Of a DNA stretch of 64,000 nucleotides, positions 34,705-43,323 are shown in pieces. Where the stretch lies: positions 94,893-158,892 of the forward strand of contig NZ_VUOB01000075.1 of the NCBI RefSeq assembly GCF_008386585.1, written 5' to 3'. This stretch comes from Solihabitans fulvus. GTDB taxonomy: Bacteria; Actinomycetota; Actinomycetes; Mycobacteriales; Pseudonocardiaceae. Numbering within the stretch: position 1 is the stretch's first letter; the number at the start of each line of letters is the position of its first letter. The position numbers and the translations under genes were made by a program. The notes under the pieces were generated by a model, which was given only the letters and a program-made list of their open reading frames with translations, had not been told where the DNA came from and did no database searches.

Positions 34705-37700
34705 ATGTCTTCCTGGAGACCTGCTCGCACACGACTGCGTTCTGGAACACGGCTGCGGCCGATCGCGTTCGTGCTGACGATGGTGCTGACCGCCTGGGTG
34801 ATACAGGCAGTGGTCGGGCCAACGCTGGCAACAGCTCATCCGTCCGAAGTGCCACGGGATCTGCCGATCCTGTCTGTGTCATCGGCGAAGACCCCTGGCA
34901 AAGTGCCTGATCCGACGCAGCCGAAGGCTGACTTCACGCCACTGAGGGCCGGGCAGCGCGCCCTGCATGCCCTCGATGCGGCGCCACAGACGAGCTTGGT
35001 CAGCCCGGTCGACGACGCGGTCGTCGCCACCGAGTCACCGGTGTTGCAGGTCGCCGCAGCGGGCGACGGTGTCCTGTACTGCTTCAAGATCTCCACCGGC
35101 TTCGATGGGCGTTCCGGCAGCGTGGTGGATTCCGGGTGTCTTGACCAGCCACAGTGGACAGTGCCCAAGCACGTCCTGCACGACGGCGGTCGCTACACCT
35201 GGACGGCGGGCACAGCGGTGGCCGGCGCGACGACGGCCACGCCGCCGCAGTGGGTCGGGCACTTCACGGTCAACCAGCGGGTGGGCGATCCGGGACCGGC
35301 GCCGACGGACCACCTGGGTCCGGTGACGGTGAACCTGTTCAACGGCAACGCCCACGTCGAGGCCACCGGGCCGGCATTCCAGACCGTCGGCGGATCGGCC
35401 GGGGTGAACCTCGCCTACAACTCCCGGGAGGGCGCACCACATGGTGTGCGCGCGTCGTACTTCAACGACTCGCGACACGCGGGAACCCCGGACGACATCC
35501 CGGTCATGGTGCGCGGCGAGTCGCAGGTCAACTTGGACTGGGGCATCGCATGGAGCGGCAACCCGGACAACCTTCCCTGGCGGGACAACCCAATGCCGCC
35601 GGCGCTGGACCACAACTGGTTTGTCATCCGGTGGGAGGGCCAGTTCAAGGCCCCGGTGACCGGTGACTTCCGGTTCGCCGGCGGGCACACCGACGGCGCA
35701 CGGGTCTGGGCGGGCGACAAACTCGTCTACGACAACCCGAACGCCGCCGATCCCAGTGACGACTTCCTGCTTCCCGGCGCCCACCAGGATCACGATGTCC
35801 CGCTCAAGGCCGGCCAACTGGTGCCGATCAAGATCGAGCTCTACCACCACTCGGACGATCGTCCACGCATGGTGCTGTGGGCCAAGAGCACCATCGGGGC
35901 TGATGATCAGCGCAGCCACAACCTCGATCCGCGGATCGTGCCGACCGAATGGCTGTACTCGGCCGACTCGCAGTCGCTGCCGGCGGGCTGGACGCTGTCG
36001 GCGCAGTCCAGTGGCTACAGCCACGCGGAGATGCTCGACGGGTCGGTGGTCCTGACCGATGGCGCGGGTGGCAAGCACACCTGGGCCAAGAAGTCCGCCG
36101 GTGGCTACAGCCCGCCGGTGGGCGAGGACGGTGTGCTCGCCTTCGACGCAGGCGGCCGGATCACGGTCACCGAGGGCGACACCGTGTCGGTGTTCAACCC
36201 CGACGGCACGTTGGGTGCGGTGGAGTCGGTGCTGGACGGTAAGAAACCCGCTGCGCTGCAATACGTCTACAGTGGATCACCGCCGCGGCTGACCGAGATC
36301 AAGGACCCGGTGTCGGGACGGTCGCAGCGGCTGTACTACAACACCGACAACAGCGACAACTGCTACGGCGGGGTGTCTCGTCCACCAGGCGCGGACCCGG
36401 CTCCGCCGCAGATGCTGTGCCGCATCCACTACTGGGACGGCACCGAGACTCGGCTGTGGTACCTGATGGGCACCCTGGCCAGGGTCGAGAATCCGGGCGC
36501 GGTCATGCAGGACTTCGACTACGTCGGCCGGGCCGCGGCCAAGCAGCGCTATGACCAGGCCGGTGACAACGAGGAGGAGAAGCAGAAGGCCCTCGACAGC
36601 ATAGGGCCGCTGGCCACGCTCCGCGGCAGCCTCGCCTATGACTGGGTGGCCAGGCAGGCACCGTCCACGGAGAACGGGTGCACCAACACCGACGACATCG
36701 CCGCCGTCTGCACGGTGATCGGGTATGACCCGGTGGTCGAGCAACCCCAGGAGCCGCCGGTCCTGCGAGCGGTACAGGTCCTGGCACCATCTCCGGACGG
36801 CAGCCGAACCGGGCAGCGAGCCGAGCACTTCTACCAGTACTACCTCGAACGCAAGCAGGCGACCGTGGCCGTGGCGGGGGTGTATGACGCCACCCACTCC
36901 CGCACCACGACCTACGACGACGCCGGACGCACGCTGGTCACGACGGACTTCACGGGCGCGACCATCTCGGCGGAGTGGAACGCCAAGGACAAGGCCACCG
37001 CCGCGACTGACAGTGCCGGCCGGCGCTCTACCACGGTGTATGACCACGCCGACCGCCCGATGGACAAGTACGGGCCCGCGCCCGCGTCCTGCTTCGCCGG
37101 CCAGACCCCGACAGCGGCGTGTGCGGCGACCATGCCGCACACCCACACCAACTATGACGAGGGCCTGACCGGGTTGTCGGCCGCGTTCTACGACAACCCA
37201 ACCCTGGCCGGCGTGCCGGCGCTGTTCACCACCGGGGTCGGCACGACCGACGGAACCCTGGCGCAGTCCTGGAACAGCAGTCCGCCGGTGACCAACACCG
37301 GTGGTTGGTCGGGCCGGTTCACCGGCGAGATCCAGCTCCCTTCCACCGGGGACTACGGCCTGGGGTTCACCACGGTCGACGGCGCGCGCCTGTGGGTCGA
37401 CGACGTGTTGACCGTCGACAGCTGGGGCGACAAGCCTGCCACCGCGGTGGCAGGCAAGTACACCAACACCGCAGCCGGAAGTTGGCACCGGATCCGCGTC
37501 GACTACTACAACCGTGCCGGCACAACGGGAGCACTGAACTTCACCTGGACCCCGCCCGGCGGGGTCGCACCGACGACGGTGCCGGGCGCCAACCTTGCGC
37601 CCCGCTACGGATTGGCCACCAGTGCCACCACCGATGACACCTCCGGCGGCGGTACCGAGCGGGCGCCGTCCAAACACAGCGCGACCGGCTACGCCGACCC

Positions 37701-40488
37701 CGCTGCGGGAATCGATCCGGTGTACGGGCTCGCCGTGTCCGCCACCGCGGATCCGGGCGGGCTCAACCTCACCGGCCACACGACCTACGAGCGGCCCGGC
37801 GCGGGGTATCTGCGCAAACTCGCCACGGCCATGCCCGCCGGCGACATCGCCAACCCCGACAGGCGCACCACCACCGCCTACTACGGCGACACCGAGACCC
37901 GCGCCAACCCCTGCGACCCACACGCGCCGGCCGCCAACCAGGCCGGCATGGCCAAGTCCGTCATCGAAGCCAAGCCGGGCACCGGTTCGGCACTGACCGG
38001 CGAGACGGTGTACGACGAGGCCGGCCGTGTCGTGGCCCAACGTGCCAACGACGAGGCGTGGACGTGCACCAGCTACGACACGCGCGGCCGGGTGGTCAGG
38101 GTGAGCGTGCCCGCGTACGGGGACAAGCCGGGACGCACCGTGGTCACCGACTGGGCCGTGGGCGGCGACCCGCTCACCACGAAGGTGAGCGACGAGAACG
38201 GATCGATCACCTCCGTGATCGACTTGGTAGGCCAGGAGGTCAGCTACACCGACGCCAACGGTGTCACCTCGACCGCCAGCTATGACCAGGTCGGCCGGCT
38301 GACGAATGACACCACCACCATCAAGGGTGTCGCCAGCACCGTGTCCTACGCCTGGAACGACGCCAGTCAGTTGACCGCCGTCAAGGTGGACGGAGTCGCC
38401 GTGGCGACTCCCGCGTACACCACTGCGGCTGAGCTGGCCAGCGTCGTCTACGGCAACGGATCCCGTCTGGACTCCTTGGCGCGCAACGACTCGGGTCAAC
38501 CGACGGCGCTGACGTGGCGGACCTCCGCGTCCGCCGTGGTCGACACGGTGACCCGGTCCCGCGACAACCGCGTCACCGATGATGCGGTGACCGCGGATGG
38601 GAAACCTGTCGCGAACTACTCCTACACCTACGACACCGTGGGTCGGCTGACCGCGGCGACCGTCCCGCACCACCAGCTGACCTACCGGTTCGACCCGACC
38701 GATGGCTGCGGGCAGGCCAAGGCTGCGGGGTTGAACAGCAACCGCACCGCGTCCACCGACAGCCGCGACGGCGCTCCCGCGGTCACCACCAACTACTGCT
38801 ACGACGGCGCCGACCGGCTGAGCTCGACCGGCGGCGGTACGACGCTCTCCTTCGACTACGACACCCACGGTGACGCGGTGAAGGTCGGGGGCGACACCCT
38901 GGGGTACGACTCCAGCAGACGCCACATCTCCACGACCACCGCGACCGGCACGGCGATCACCTACAACCGGGACCCGGCCGACAGGCTCACCGCCCGCACG
39001 GTGACCGGTGCCGCCGACCTGTCGAAGAACGGGACCACCCGCTACTCCTACAGTTCCAAACACGACACCGCCGACCTGGTCCTGAACAAGGACGGTGGCC
39101 TGCTGCAACGGATCGTGCCGTTGCCCGGCGGGGTGTTGCTCACCAAGAACTACGACCAGACCCTGACCACCAACTGGTCCTACCCCAATATCCACGGGGA
39201 CGTGCTGTTCACCGCCGATGGCACCGCCACCCGCACCGGCGACGTCCATCTCTACGATCCCTACGGGCGGGACATCGAGCCCGCCACCGGCGAGTTCACC
39301 GACATCCCTGTTGCCGGCACTGTCGCCGGCGGCATGACCTTCGGCTGGTTGGGTCAGCACGAGCGGCCGGTGGAGCACCTGGCCGGCCAGCAGGCGATCG
39401 AGATGGGCGCCCGCGTCTACCTGCCGATCCTGGGCCGGTTCCTGCAACTTGACCCGGTGCCGGGCGGATCTGCCAACGACTACGACTACGTCAACGCCGA
39501 CCCGGTCAACGGACTGGACCTGGCTGGCACGTTCTCCTGGAAGTCGGTGGTCCACGTCGCGACCACCGCGGCCGAAGTGGTGTCCTATGTGCCCGGCCCG
39601 GTCGGCACGGTCGCCTCCGGGGTGGCGGTGGCCGGACAACTGGCGCAGGGCAACAAGGCAGCTGCGGCGATGGACGCGCTCGGCATGATCCCCGGCGGCA
39701 AGCTCGCCGGCACCGTCGCCAAGAACGCCGCCAAAGAGGCATCGACACTCGGCAAAGCCGCGAAGGCCGTCGAACAGGAGTCCAAGGCCGCCATCCATGC
39801 GTGCACACCAAACTCCTTCGCTCCCGACACGAAGGTGATGTTGGCGAACGGCGCCACCGTCTCCATTGACCAGGTCAAGCCCGGTGATCTGGTGCGAGCC
39901 ACTGACCCGGCCACCGGAACCACCAGTGCCGAACCCGTCCTTGGCGTGATCGTTGGCCACGGTGTCAAACACCTGATCGACATCGGCGTCCAGACCTCCA
40001 CCGCGGCCTCGACTGTCGTCACGGCCACGGACACGCACCCGATCTGGGCCGAGCACAGGGGCTGGGTCAATGTTGATGATCTCAGGCCCGGTGACCTGAT
40101 CCGCAGTGCGCCGGATAGCGCGGCGGCCCCTGTCAGCTGGCTGCGTGACCGCGGCCAGATCGCCGGCCAGACCGTTTATAACCTCGCCGTCCGCGGTATT
40201 CACACCTACTACGTGGTGGCCGGGGAAACGGCGTTACTGGTTCACAACGATCCCTGGTCCACGGATCCGCATGACTACGAGGACTACGACTACGACAATC
40301 CGCAGGACAAGAAGATGATGCAGGGAGACAATCGAAAAAAGAACAAAGAGGTTGAGGAGGCGGCGAGAAGAGCCGGCGTGGACAGGGACACTCTCAGCGA
40401 GGCGATTCACGACGAGAAGCAGACGCGTCCGGGAAACGCGAACCTGACGATGGAGGAGATGGAGGATCTCGGTCGTGGATGCCGCTGA
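34705..40488 (+). CDS. Secreted RHS/PA14/Hint polymorphic toxin
   Basis: This 1927-residue exported protein has a signal peptide (PIAFVLTMVLTAWVIQAVVG), a first PA14 domain near 245-400 (VRASYFND, VIRWEGQFKAPVTGDFRF), a second PA14 near 820-960 (GLSAAFYDN, WSGRFTGEIQLPSTGDYG), many YD/RHS repeats, and an RHS core ending at GRFLQLDPVPGGS near 1576. A short hydrophobic segment follows, then a Hint domain from Cys1700 (CTPNSFAPDTKV, TATDTHPIW) to the terminal LLVHN (Asn1848). Cleavage after Asn1848 would free a C-terminal cargo of about 79 residues, charged and lower in GC, containing a KKNKEVEEAARRAGVDRD helix and AIHDEK. I do not recognise its toxin family; a nuclease is plausible. The gene overlaps the next one by 14 bp. 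Confidence 0.88.
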   Translation: MSSWRPARTRLRSGTRLRPIAFVLTMVLTAWVIQAVVGPTLATAHPSEVPRDLPILSVSSAKTPGKVPDPTQPKADFTPLRAGQRALHALDAAPQTSLVSPVDDAVVATESPVLQVAAAGDGVLYCFKISTGFDGRSGSVVDSGCLDQPQWTVPKHVLHDGGRYTWTAGTAVAGATTATPPQWVGHFTVNQRVGDPGPAPTDHLGPVTVNLFNGNAHVEATGPAFQTVGGSAGVNLAYNSREGAPHGVRASYFNDSRHAGTPDDIPVMVRGESQVNLDWGIAWSGNPDNLPWRDNPMPPALDHNWFVIRWEGQFKAPVTGDFRFAGGHTDGARVWAGDKLVYDNPNAADPSDDFLLPGAHQDHDVPLKAGQLVPIKIELYHHSDDRPRMVLWAKSTIGADDQRSHNLDPRIVPTEWLYSADSQSLPAGWTLSAQSSGYSHAEMLDGSVVLTDGAGGKHTWAKKSAGGYSPPVGEDGVLAFDAGGRITVTEGDTVSVFNPDGTLGAVESVLDGKKPAALQYVYSGSPPRLTEIKDPVSGRSQRLYYNTDNSDNCYGGVSRPPGADPAPPQMLCRIHYWDGTETRLWYLMGTLARVENPGAVMQDFDYVGRAAAKQRYDQAGDNEEEKQKALDSIGPLATLRGSLAYDWVARQAPSTENGCTNTDDIAAVCTVIGYDPVVEQPQEPPVLRAVQVLAPSPDGSRTGQRAEHFYQYYLERKQATVAVAGVYDATHSRTTTYDDAGRTLVTTDFTGATISAEWNAKDKATAATDSAGRRSTTVYDHADRPMDKYGPAPASCFAGQTPTAACAATMPHTHTNYDEGLTGLSAAFYDNPTLAGVPALFTTGVGTTDGTLAQSWNSSPPVTNTGGWSGRFTGEIQLPSTGDYGLGFTTVDGARLWVDDVLTVDSWGDKPATAVAGKYTNTAAGSWHRIRVDYYNRAGTTGALNFTWTPPGGVAPTTVPGANLAPRYGLATSATTDDTSGGGTERAPSKHSATGYADPAAGIDPVYGLAVSATADPGGLNLTGHTTYERPGAGYLRKLATAMPAGDIANPDRRTTTAYYGDTETRANPCDPHAPAANQAGMAKSVIEAKPGTGSALTGETVYDEAGRVVAQRANDEAWTCTSYDTRGRVVRVSVPAYGDKPGRTVVTDWAVGGDPLTTKVSDENGSITSVIDLVGQEVSYTDANGVTSTASYDQVGRLTNDTTTIKGVASTVSYAWNDASQLTAVKVDGVAVATPAYTTAAELASVVYGNGSRLDSLARNDSGQPTALTWRTSASAVVDTVTRSRDNRVTDDAVTADGKPVANYSYTYDTVGRLTAATVPHHQLTYRFDPTDGCGQAKAAGLNSNRTASTDSRDGAPAVTTNYCYDGADRLSSTGGGTTLSFDYDTHGDAVKVGGDTLGYDSSRRHISTTTATGTAITYNRDPADRLTARTVTGAADLSKNGTTRYSYSSKHDTADLVLNKDGGLLQRIVPLPGGVLLTKNYDQTLTTNWSYPNIHGDVLFTADGTATRTGDVHLYDPYGRDIEPATGEFTDIPVAGTVAGGMTFGWLGQHERPVEHLAGQQAIEMGARVYLPILGRFLQLDPVPGGSANDYDYVNADPVNGLDLAGTFSWKSVVHVATTAAEVVSYVPGPVGTVASGVAVAGQLAQGNKAAAAMDALGMIPGGKLAGTVAKNAAKEASTLGKAAKAVEQESKAAIHACTPNSFAPDTKVMLANGATVSIDQVKPGDLVRATDPATGTTSAEPVLGVIVGHGVKHLIDIGVQTSTAASTVVTATDTHPIWAEHRGWVNVDDLRPGDLIRSAPDSAAAPVSWLRDRGQIAGQTVYNLAVRGIHTYYVVAGETALLVHNDPWSTDPHDYEDYDYDNPQDKKMMQGDNRKKNKEVEEAARRAGVDRDTLSEAIHDEKQTRPGNANLTMEEMEDLGRGCR

Positions 40489-40948
40489 CAGAGACGGCAC
40501 CCCTGTCGAGGACCTGCTGGCCCCCTTCCTGGGCGGCGAGGTGTTCGAGCCGGGCTTCAGCTCACACGGGACATTGCGCCTGCGTCTGGTCAGCCGCGGG
40601 CAGGAGTCGGGCCTGCGCTACGGGCCGTTCTTGACGGTCCGCACCAGGGTGTGGCGGGTGGATACGCCGTCGGGTCCCTTGGTCGCGGGCATGGACAGCG
40701 TCAGGTTCATCCAACAGGCCGTGCAGTGCTTGGCGGGGGAGCACTTCTCCTCGGTGCGCGTGAAGTACGTGAGTCTAGACACCACCTTCGTCTTCGGCAC
40801 CTTCTCGCTGCGTGTGTTCCCTGATTCCTTCCACAACCCGAACGAGGAGGGCCCCGACTGGACGTGGTCGCTGAAGGACGGGGAGGCCATCTATGCGGGT
40901 CCGGCCGGACGGTGGTCCTTGCGAAAGGTTGGTCGACCGGATGGTTGA
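40475..40948 (+). CDS. Probable immunity protein 1 for the RHS toxin
   Basis: This 157-residue cytoplasmic protein starts with a GTG at 40475 that lies inside the end of the toxin gene, with GGAGG (40461-40465) as its ribosome-binding site. A small soluble protein directly overlapping the 3' end of an RHS toxin is the standard position for its immunity gene. I do not recognise the family. Landmarks are WRVDTPSG, TFSLRVFPDSF, WTWSLKDG and GPAGRWSLRK. Several of these recur in the next protein. Confidence 0.72.
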   Translation: MDAADRDGTPVEDLLAPFLGGEVFEPGFSSHGTLRLRLVSRGQESGLRYGPFLTVRTRVWRVDTPSGPLVAGMDSVRFIQQAVQCLAGEHFSSVRVKYVSLDTTFVFGTFSLRVFPDSFHNPNEEGPDWTWSLKDGEAIYAGPAGRWSLRKVGRPDG

Positions 40949-41441
40949 CGGTGGGTCCAGATTCGCCAGTTCACTCGACAGTGCACTGCTCGACTGTGCG
41001 GGCCTTTACTCTGCCACATCCCGGGGCGCCAGACTCCTCGACGAGAGCGGAAGCATGTTCTCGGTGGAGTTTGGCGAGTGGGCACTGCTGGTCGGTATGC
41101 CCGCATGGCGGATCGAGAGTGACAACGAAGTCCTGCTCGCCTCCGAAGATCCTCGGGAGCTGATATCGCGTCAGATTTCCGTTCTCAACAGCATCACTGT
41201 CTCGAGAATTTCACCAATCTCACCAGGGGGCGAGGTGAGTTTTGATTTCGGTGAGATCCGACTGCATCTGTTCCCGCTGTACTCAGGAAATTTCTACGAC
41301 AGTACAGAGCGGGGGGAGGTGTCGGATGACTACGAACACTGGAACCTCCTGATGCCGTCGGGAAGGACGGTCGTCGGTGGTCCAGGGGCGCTGGTGTCAG
41401 TCAAGGAAGAGTCTCGTCTGAGGAAGGTCTTTCGGAGATGA
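40941..41441 (+). CDS. Probable immunity protein 2, distant paralogue of the preceding gene
   Basis: This 166-residue soluble protein overlaps the previous gene by 8 bp. It shares an ordered set of landmarks with it: WRIESDNE against WRVDTPSG, IRLHLFPLYS against FSLRVFPDSF, HWNLLMPSG against TWSLKDG, and GPGALVSVKEE near the C-terminus. I read the two as tandem diverged copies, perhaps serving different cargo variants. The ATG at 40941 is preferred over 40893, which would overlap the preceding gene by more than 50 bp. The middle of the gene is richer in A/T than the surroundings. Confidence 0.68.
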   Translation: MVDGGSRFASSLDSALLDCAGLYSATSRGARLLDESGSMFSVEFGEWALLVGMPAWRIESDNEVLLASEDPRELISRQISVLNSITVSRISPISPGGEVSFDFGEIRLHLFPLYSGNFYDSTERGEVSDDYEHWNLLMPSGRTVVGGPGALVSVKEESRLRKVFRR

Positions 41442-41484
41442 GGAGCCTCGAAGGCGATGAGCGCACAGTGAAAGGAACGTACTG

Positions 41485-42597
41485 GTGTTAGCGACACGCA
41501 GAAGATCCTGGTGGAGGAGAACGGTCGCGATCGCCGCGATGGTGTGCGCGGCGGCTGCGGTCACCGCGGGCCCGGCCACCGCAGCGCCGTCCCACGTAGA
41601 CACAACTCAAGCGGACCTGAGCCCGATGGCACTGGTCCAGCTGACGTTCACCAACGTCAGCAACGGCAAACTCCTGGACGTCCAGGACGGCAACTTCGAC
41701 GACAACGCGCCGATCTCCGTGAACCCCGCGCCGGGGTCCGCCACGACATGGCGCGTCAACACCGGCACCGCCCTCGGCGCGGGGTTCGCCATCGTCAATA
41801 CCACCACCGGCAAATGCGTTGACCTGACCACCGCCCGGTACCAACTGCGGCAACAGCCCTGCGATGGGCGCGCTTCCGAACAGTGGTACTTCCAACCGAT
41901 CGACGGATCGACGCAGAAGGCGTTCAGGATCCGTCAGGTCGGCGACAACTCCTGTCTGACCGTGCAGCTACCTCCATACACCGACAACTGGGCGTACACC
42001 TACCGCTGCGACAACACGCCGTACGAGCAGTGGACACTGCCCACCGGGGTCTATCAAACGGCGTGGAACACCGCCGTGGACTACGCCGCGGCTCGGTGTG
42101 TCAAGGACACCTCTACCTGTTCGTGGTCCACGACCACCCAGACACCGCCGTTCGCCCTGCCTGAGGTCTGTGTCTCGCCGGTGTGGTTCAACGACACCTC
42201 CACCTCGATCCCGTGGGATTTCACCCTGACCACCACCACGGGCTGGACCAACAGCATCGGTTTCAAACTGGGCGGCACCCTGACCGTGGGCGGTGACGTG
42301 GGTGTCGTCAACCTCAAACTCGAGGTCACCGGCGAGGTCCACGGCGACACCACGGTGGACCTCAAGCAGGAAATGGGCAACAAGCTGACCGTGACTGTGC
42401 CGCCTCGCCAGTACGGGTGGGTCACGCTGTCCGAGCTGGCGACGAAGGTCACCGGTACCTGGATCTTCGACACCCAGGGCTTCCCGTGGACGGCTGACGA
42501 CACCATCACCGTGCCCCTCAAGCACGATGAGACCGGCGGCGCGAGCATCTACAGCGCACGGACCAGGCCGACGTTCACCAACTGCGCCGGGACCTGA
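41485..42597 (+). CDS. Secreted ricin-lectin / aerolysin-like beta-pore protein
   Basis: This 370-residue protein has a signal peptide (VAIAAMVCAAAAVTAGPATA), then a ricin B-type trefoil (about 50-195: FTNVSNGKLLDVQDGNFDD, ASEQWYFQPIDG, CDNTPYEQWTL). The C-terminal half is rich in Ser/Thr with alternating polar and hydrophobic residues (GWTNSIGFKLGGTLTVGGDV, KLTVTVPPRQYGWVTLSEL), the pattern of aerolysin/ETX-like beta-pore domains. A lectin-targeted pore-forming or related role is inferred. It starts with GTG at 41485 after AAAGGA; codon 2 is a rare TTA (41488-41490). It follows the immunity genes by 43 bp. Confidence 0.72.
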   Translation: MLATRRRSWWRRTVAIAAMVCAAAAVTAGPATAAPSHVDTTQADLSPMALVQLTFTNVSNGKLLDVQDGNFDDNAPISVNPAPGSATTWRVNTGTALGAGFAIVNTTTGKCVDLTTARYQLRQQPCDGRASEQWYFQPIDGSTQKAFRIRQVGDNSCLTVQLPPYTDNWAYTYRCDNTPYEQWTLPTGVYQTAWNTAVDYAAARCVKDTSTCSWSTTTQTPPFALPEVCVSPVWFNDTSTSIPWDFTLTTTTGWTNSIGFKLGGTLTVGGDVGVVNLKLEVTGEVHGDTTVDLKQEMGNKLTVTVPPRQYGWVTLSELATKVTGTWIFDTQGFPWTADDTITVPLKHDETGGASIYSARTRPTFTNCAGT

Positions 42598-42698
42598 CGC
42601 GGAGCGCTACCGGCACCGATCGAGCGCGGCCCCGCCGTGTCCCGACAGGTGCCGGCCAGCGTGCCGTGGCGGCTGAAACTGTTTGACTCGGCTCGAAC

Positions 42699-42739
42699 CG
42701 CCTGTGCCGGGCCCGGTAGGTCAGGGCCCGGCACAGGCG
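42699..42739. terminator. Perfect 16-bp hairpin after the pore-protein gene
   Basis: Arms 42699-42714 and 42724-42739 pair over 16 bp around a 9-nt loop, about 100 bp after the pore-protein stop. Confidence 0.8.
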
Positions 42740-42748
42740 GTACTCGTC

Positions 42749-42851
42749 GTGGCGTTGGACGAGCTGGTGCGGCGCAGCTGCGAACTACCCGGCTACACCA
42801 CGCTTGGACGCGATGGCGGCCTCGATCCGCACCGAGGTCAACGCGAACAGC
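42749..42851 (+). pseudogene. Tn3-family transposase (DUF4158) fragment with frameshift
   Basis: The + strand encodes ALDELVRRSCELPGYTTL and then, after a shift near 42806, DAMAASIRTEVNANS followed by a stop. The combined peptide matches the N-terminal DUF4158 region of Tn3-family transposases (LDEL..RSCELPGYTTLD....IRTEVN). Only about 35 residues remain, so the element is dead. Confidence 0.75.
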
Positions 42852-43019
42852 TAGGAATTCGTCTAGTTCGGGCCCGCTAACGTGCCTTGGGAGCTCGTAC
42901 ACACCAGTGAGCCGGCGAACCGTCTAATTAGGACGGTCGCCGGACTGGGCGGCGCCTACGCGGAGAGCACAGTTCGGCGCGCAGCGTCGTGACTCAGCGT
43001 TCGGTGATCGCGTTCATGC

Positions 43020-43100
43020 GGGGTGCCAGTCCCGCCCCGGTGGGGCTGATTCCGTTGACACTGAACGAAATCTGGCATCGGATCAACCTCCTGGCGATCA
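43020..43100 (+). pseudogene. Possible IS701-type transposase C-terminal fragment
   Basis: The + strand reads GLIPLTLNEIWHRINLLAI, which resembles the LIPLT.NEIRRLF element near the C-terminus of IS701-family transposases. The following residues do not match, so the call rests on a short motif and its location in a zone with other remnants. Confidence 0.35.
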
Positions 43101-43323
43101 TCCCGCAGGTCGTCCCACGGACTGCCGGCGAGTGGTCAACCACGGTCGTGGTGCGCAGGGATCCTCGGACGGCGGCCATCGGAGTAGGCCGCCGGCTGCC
43201 TCGCCGGAAAATGGTTGGGCAAAACGATCTTCGAGTTACTAAACTTGATCTTGTAGTGAGTCCGCCGTGCCGACCCCGCGCGCCGCAGGAGTCAGCCCTA
43301 CAACGGAGAGAGGGGCCAGAAGC

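Larger units (their letters stand above)
42598..43323. other. Gene-poor region with mobile-element remnants
   Basis: This 726 bp stretch contains no intact gene. It holds a terminator hairpin, a frameshifted Tn3-type transposase fragment, a second hairpin (42912-42943, one bulged base) and a short stretch resembling an IS701 transposase C-terminus (about 43020-43100). It looks like a junction zone of past insertions at the right end of the toxin island. Confidence 0.6.

Noticed and set aside
36277..40203. A 1308-codon open frame on the minus strand antisense to the RHS toxin gene.
   Set aside because: It mirrors the third-position GC bias of the real gene, has low-complexity Gly/Arg/Val-rich sequence and no recognisable domain.
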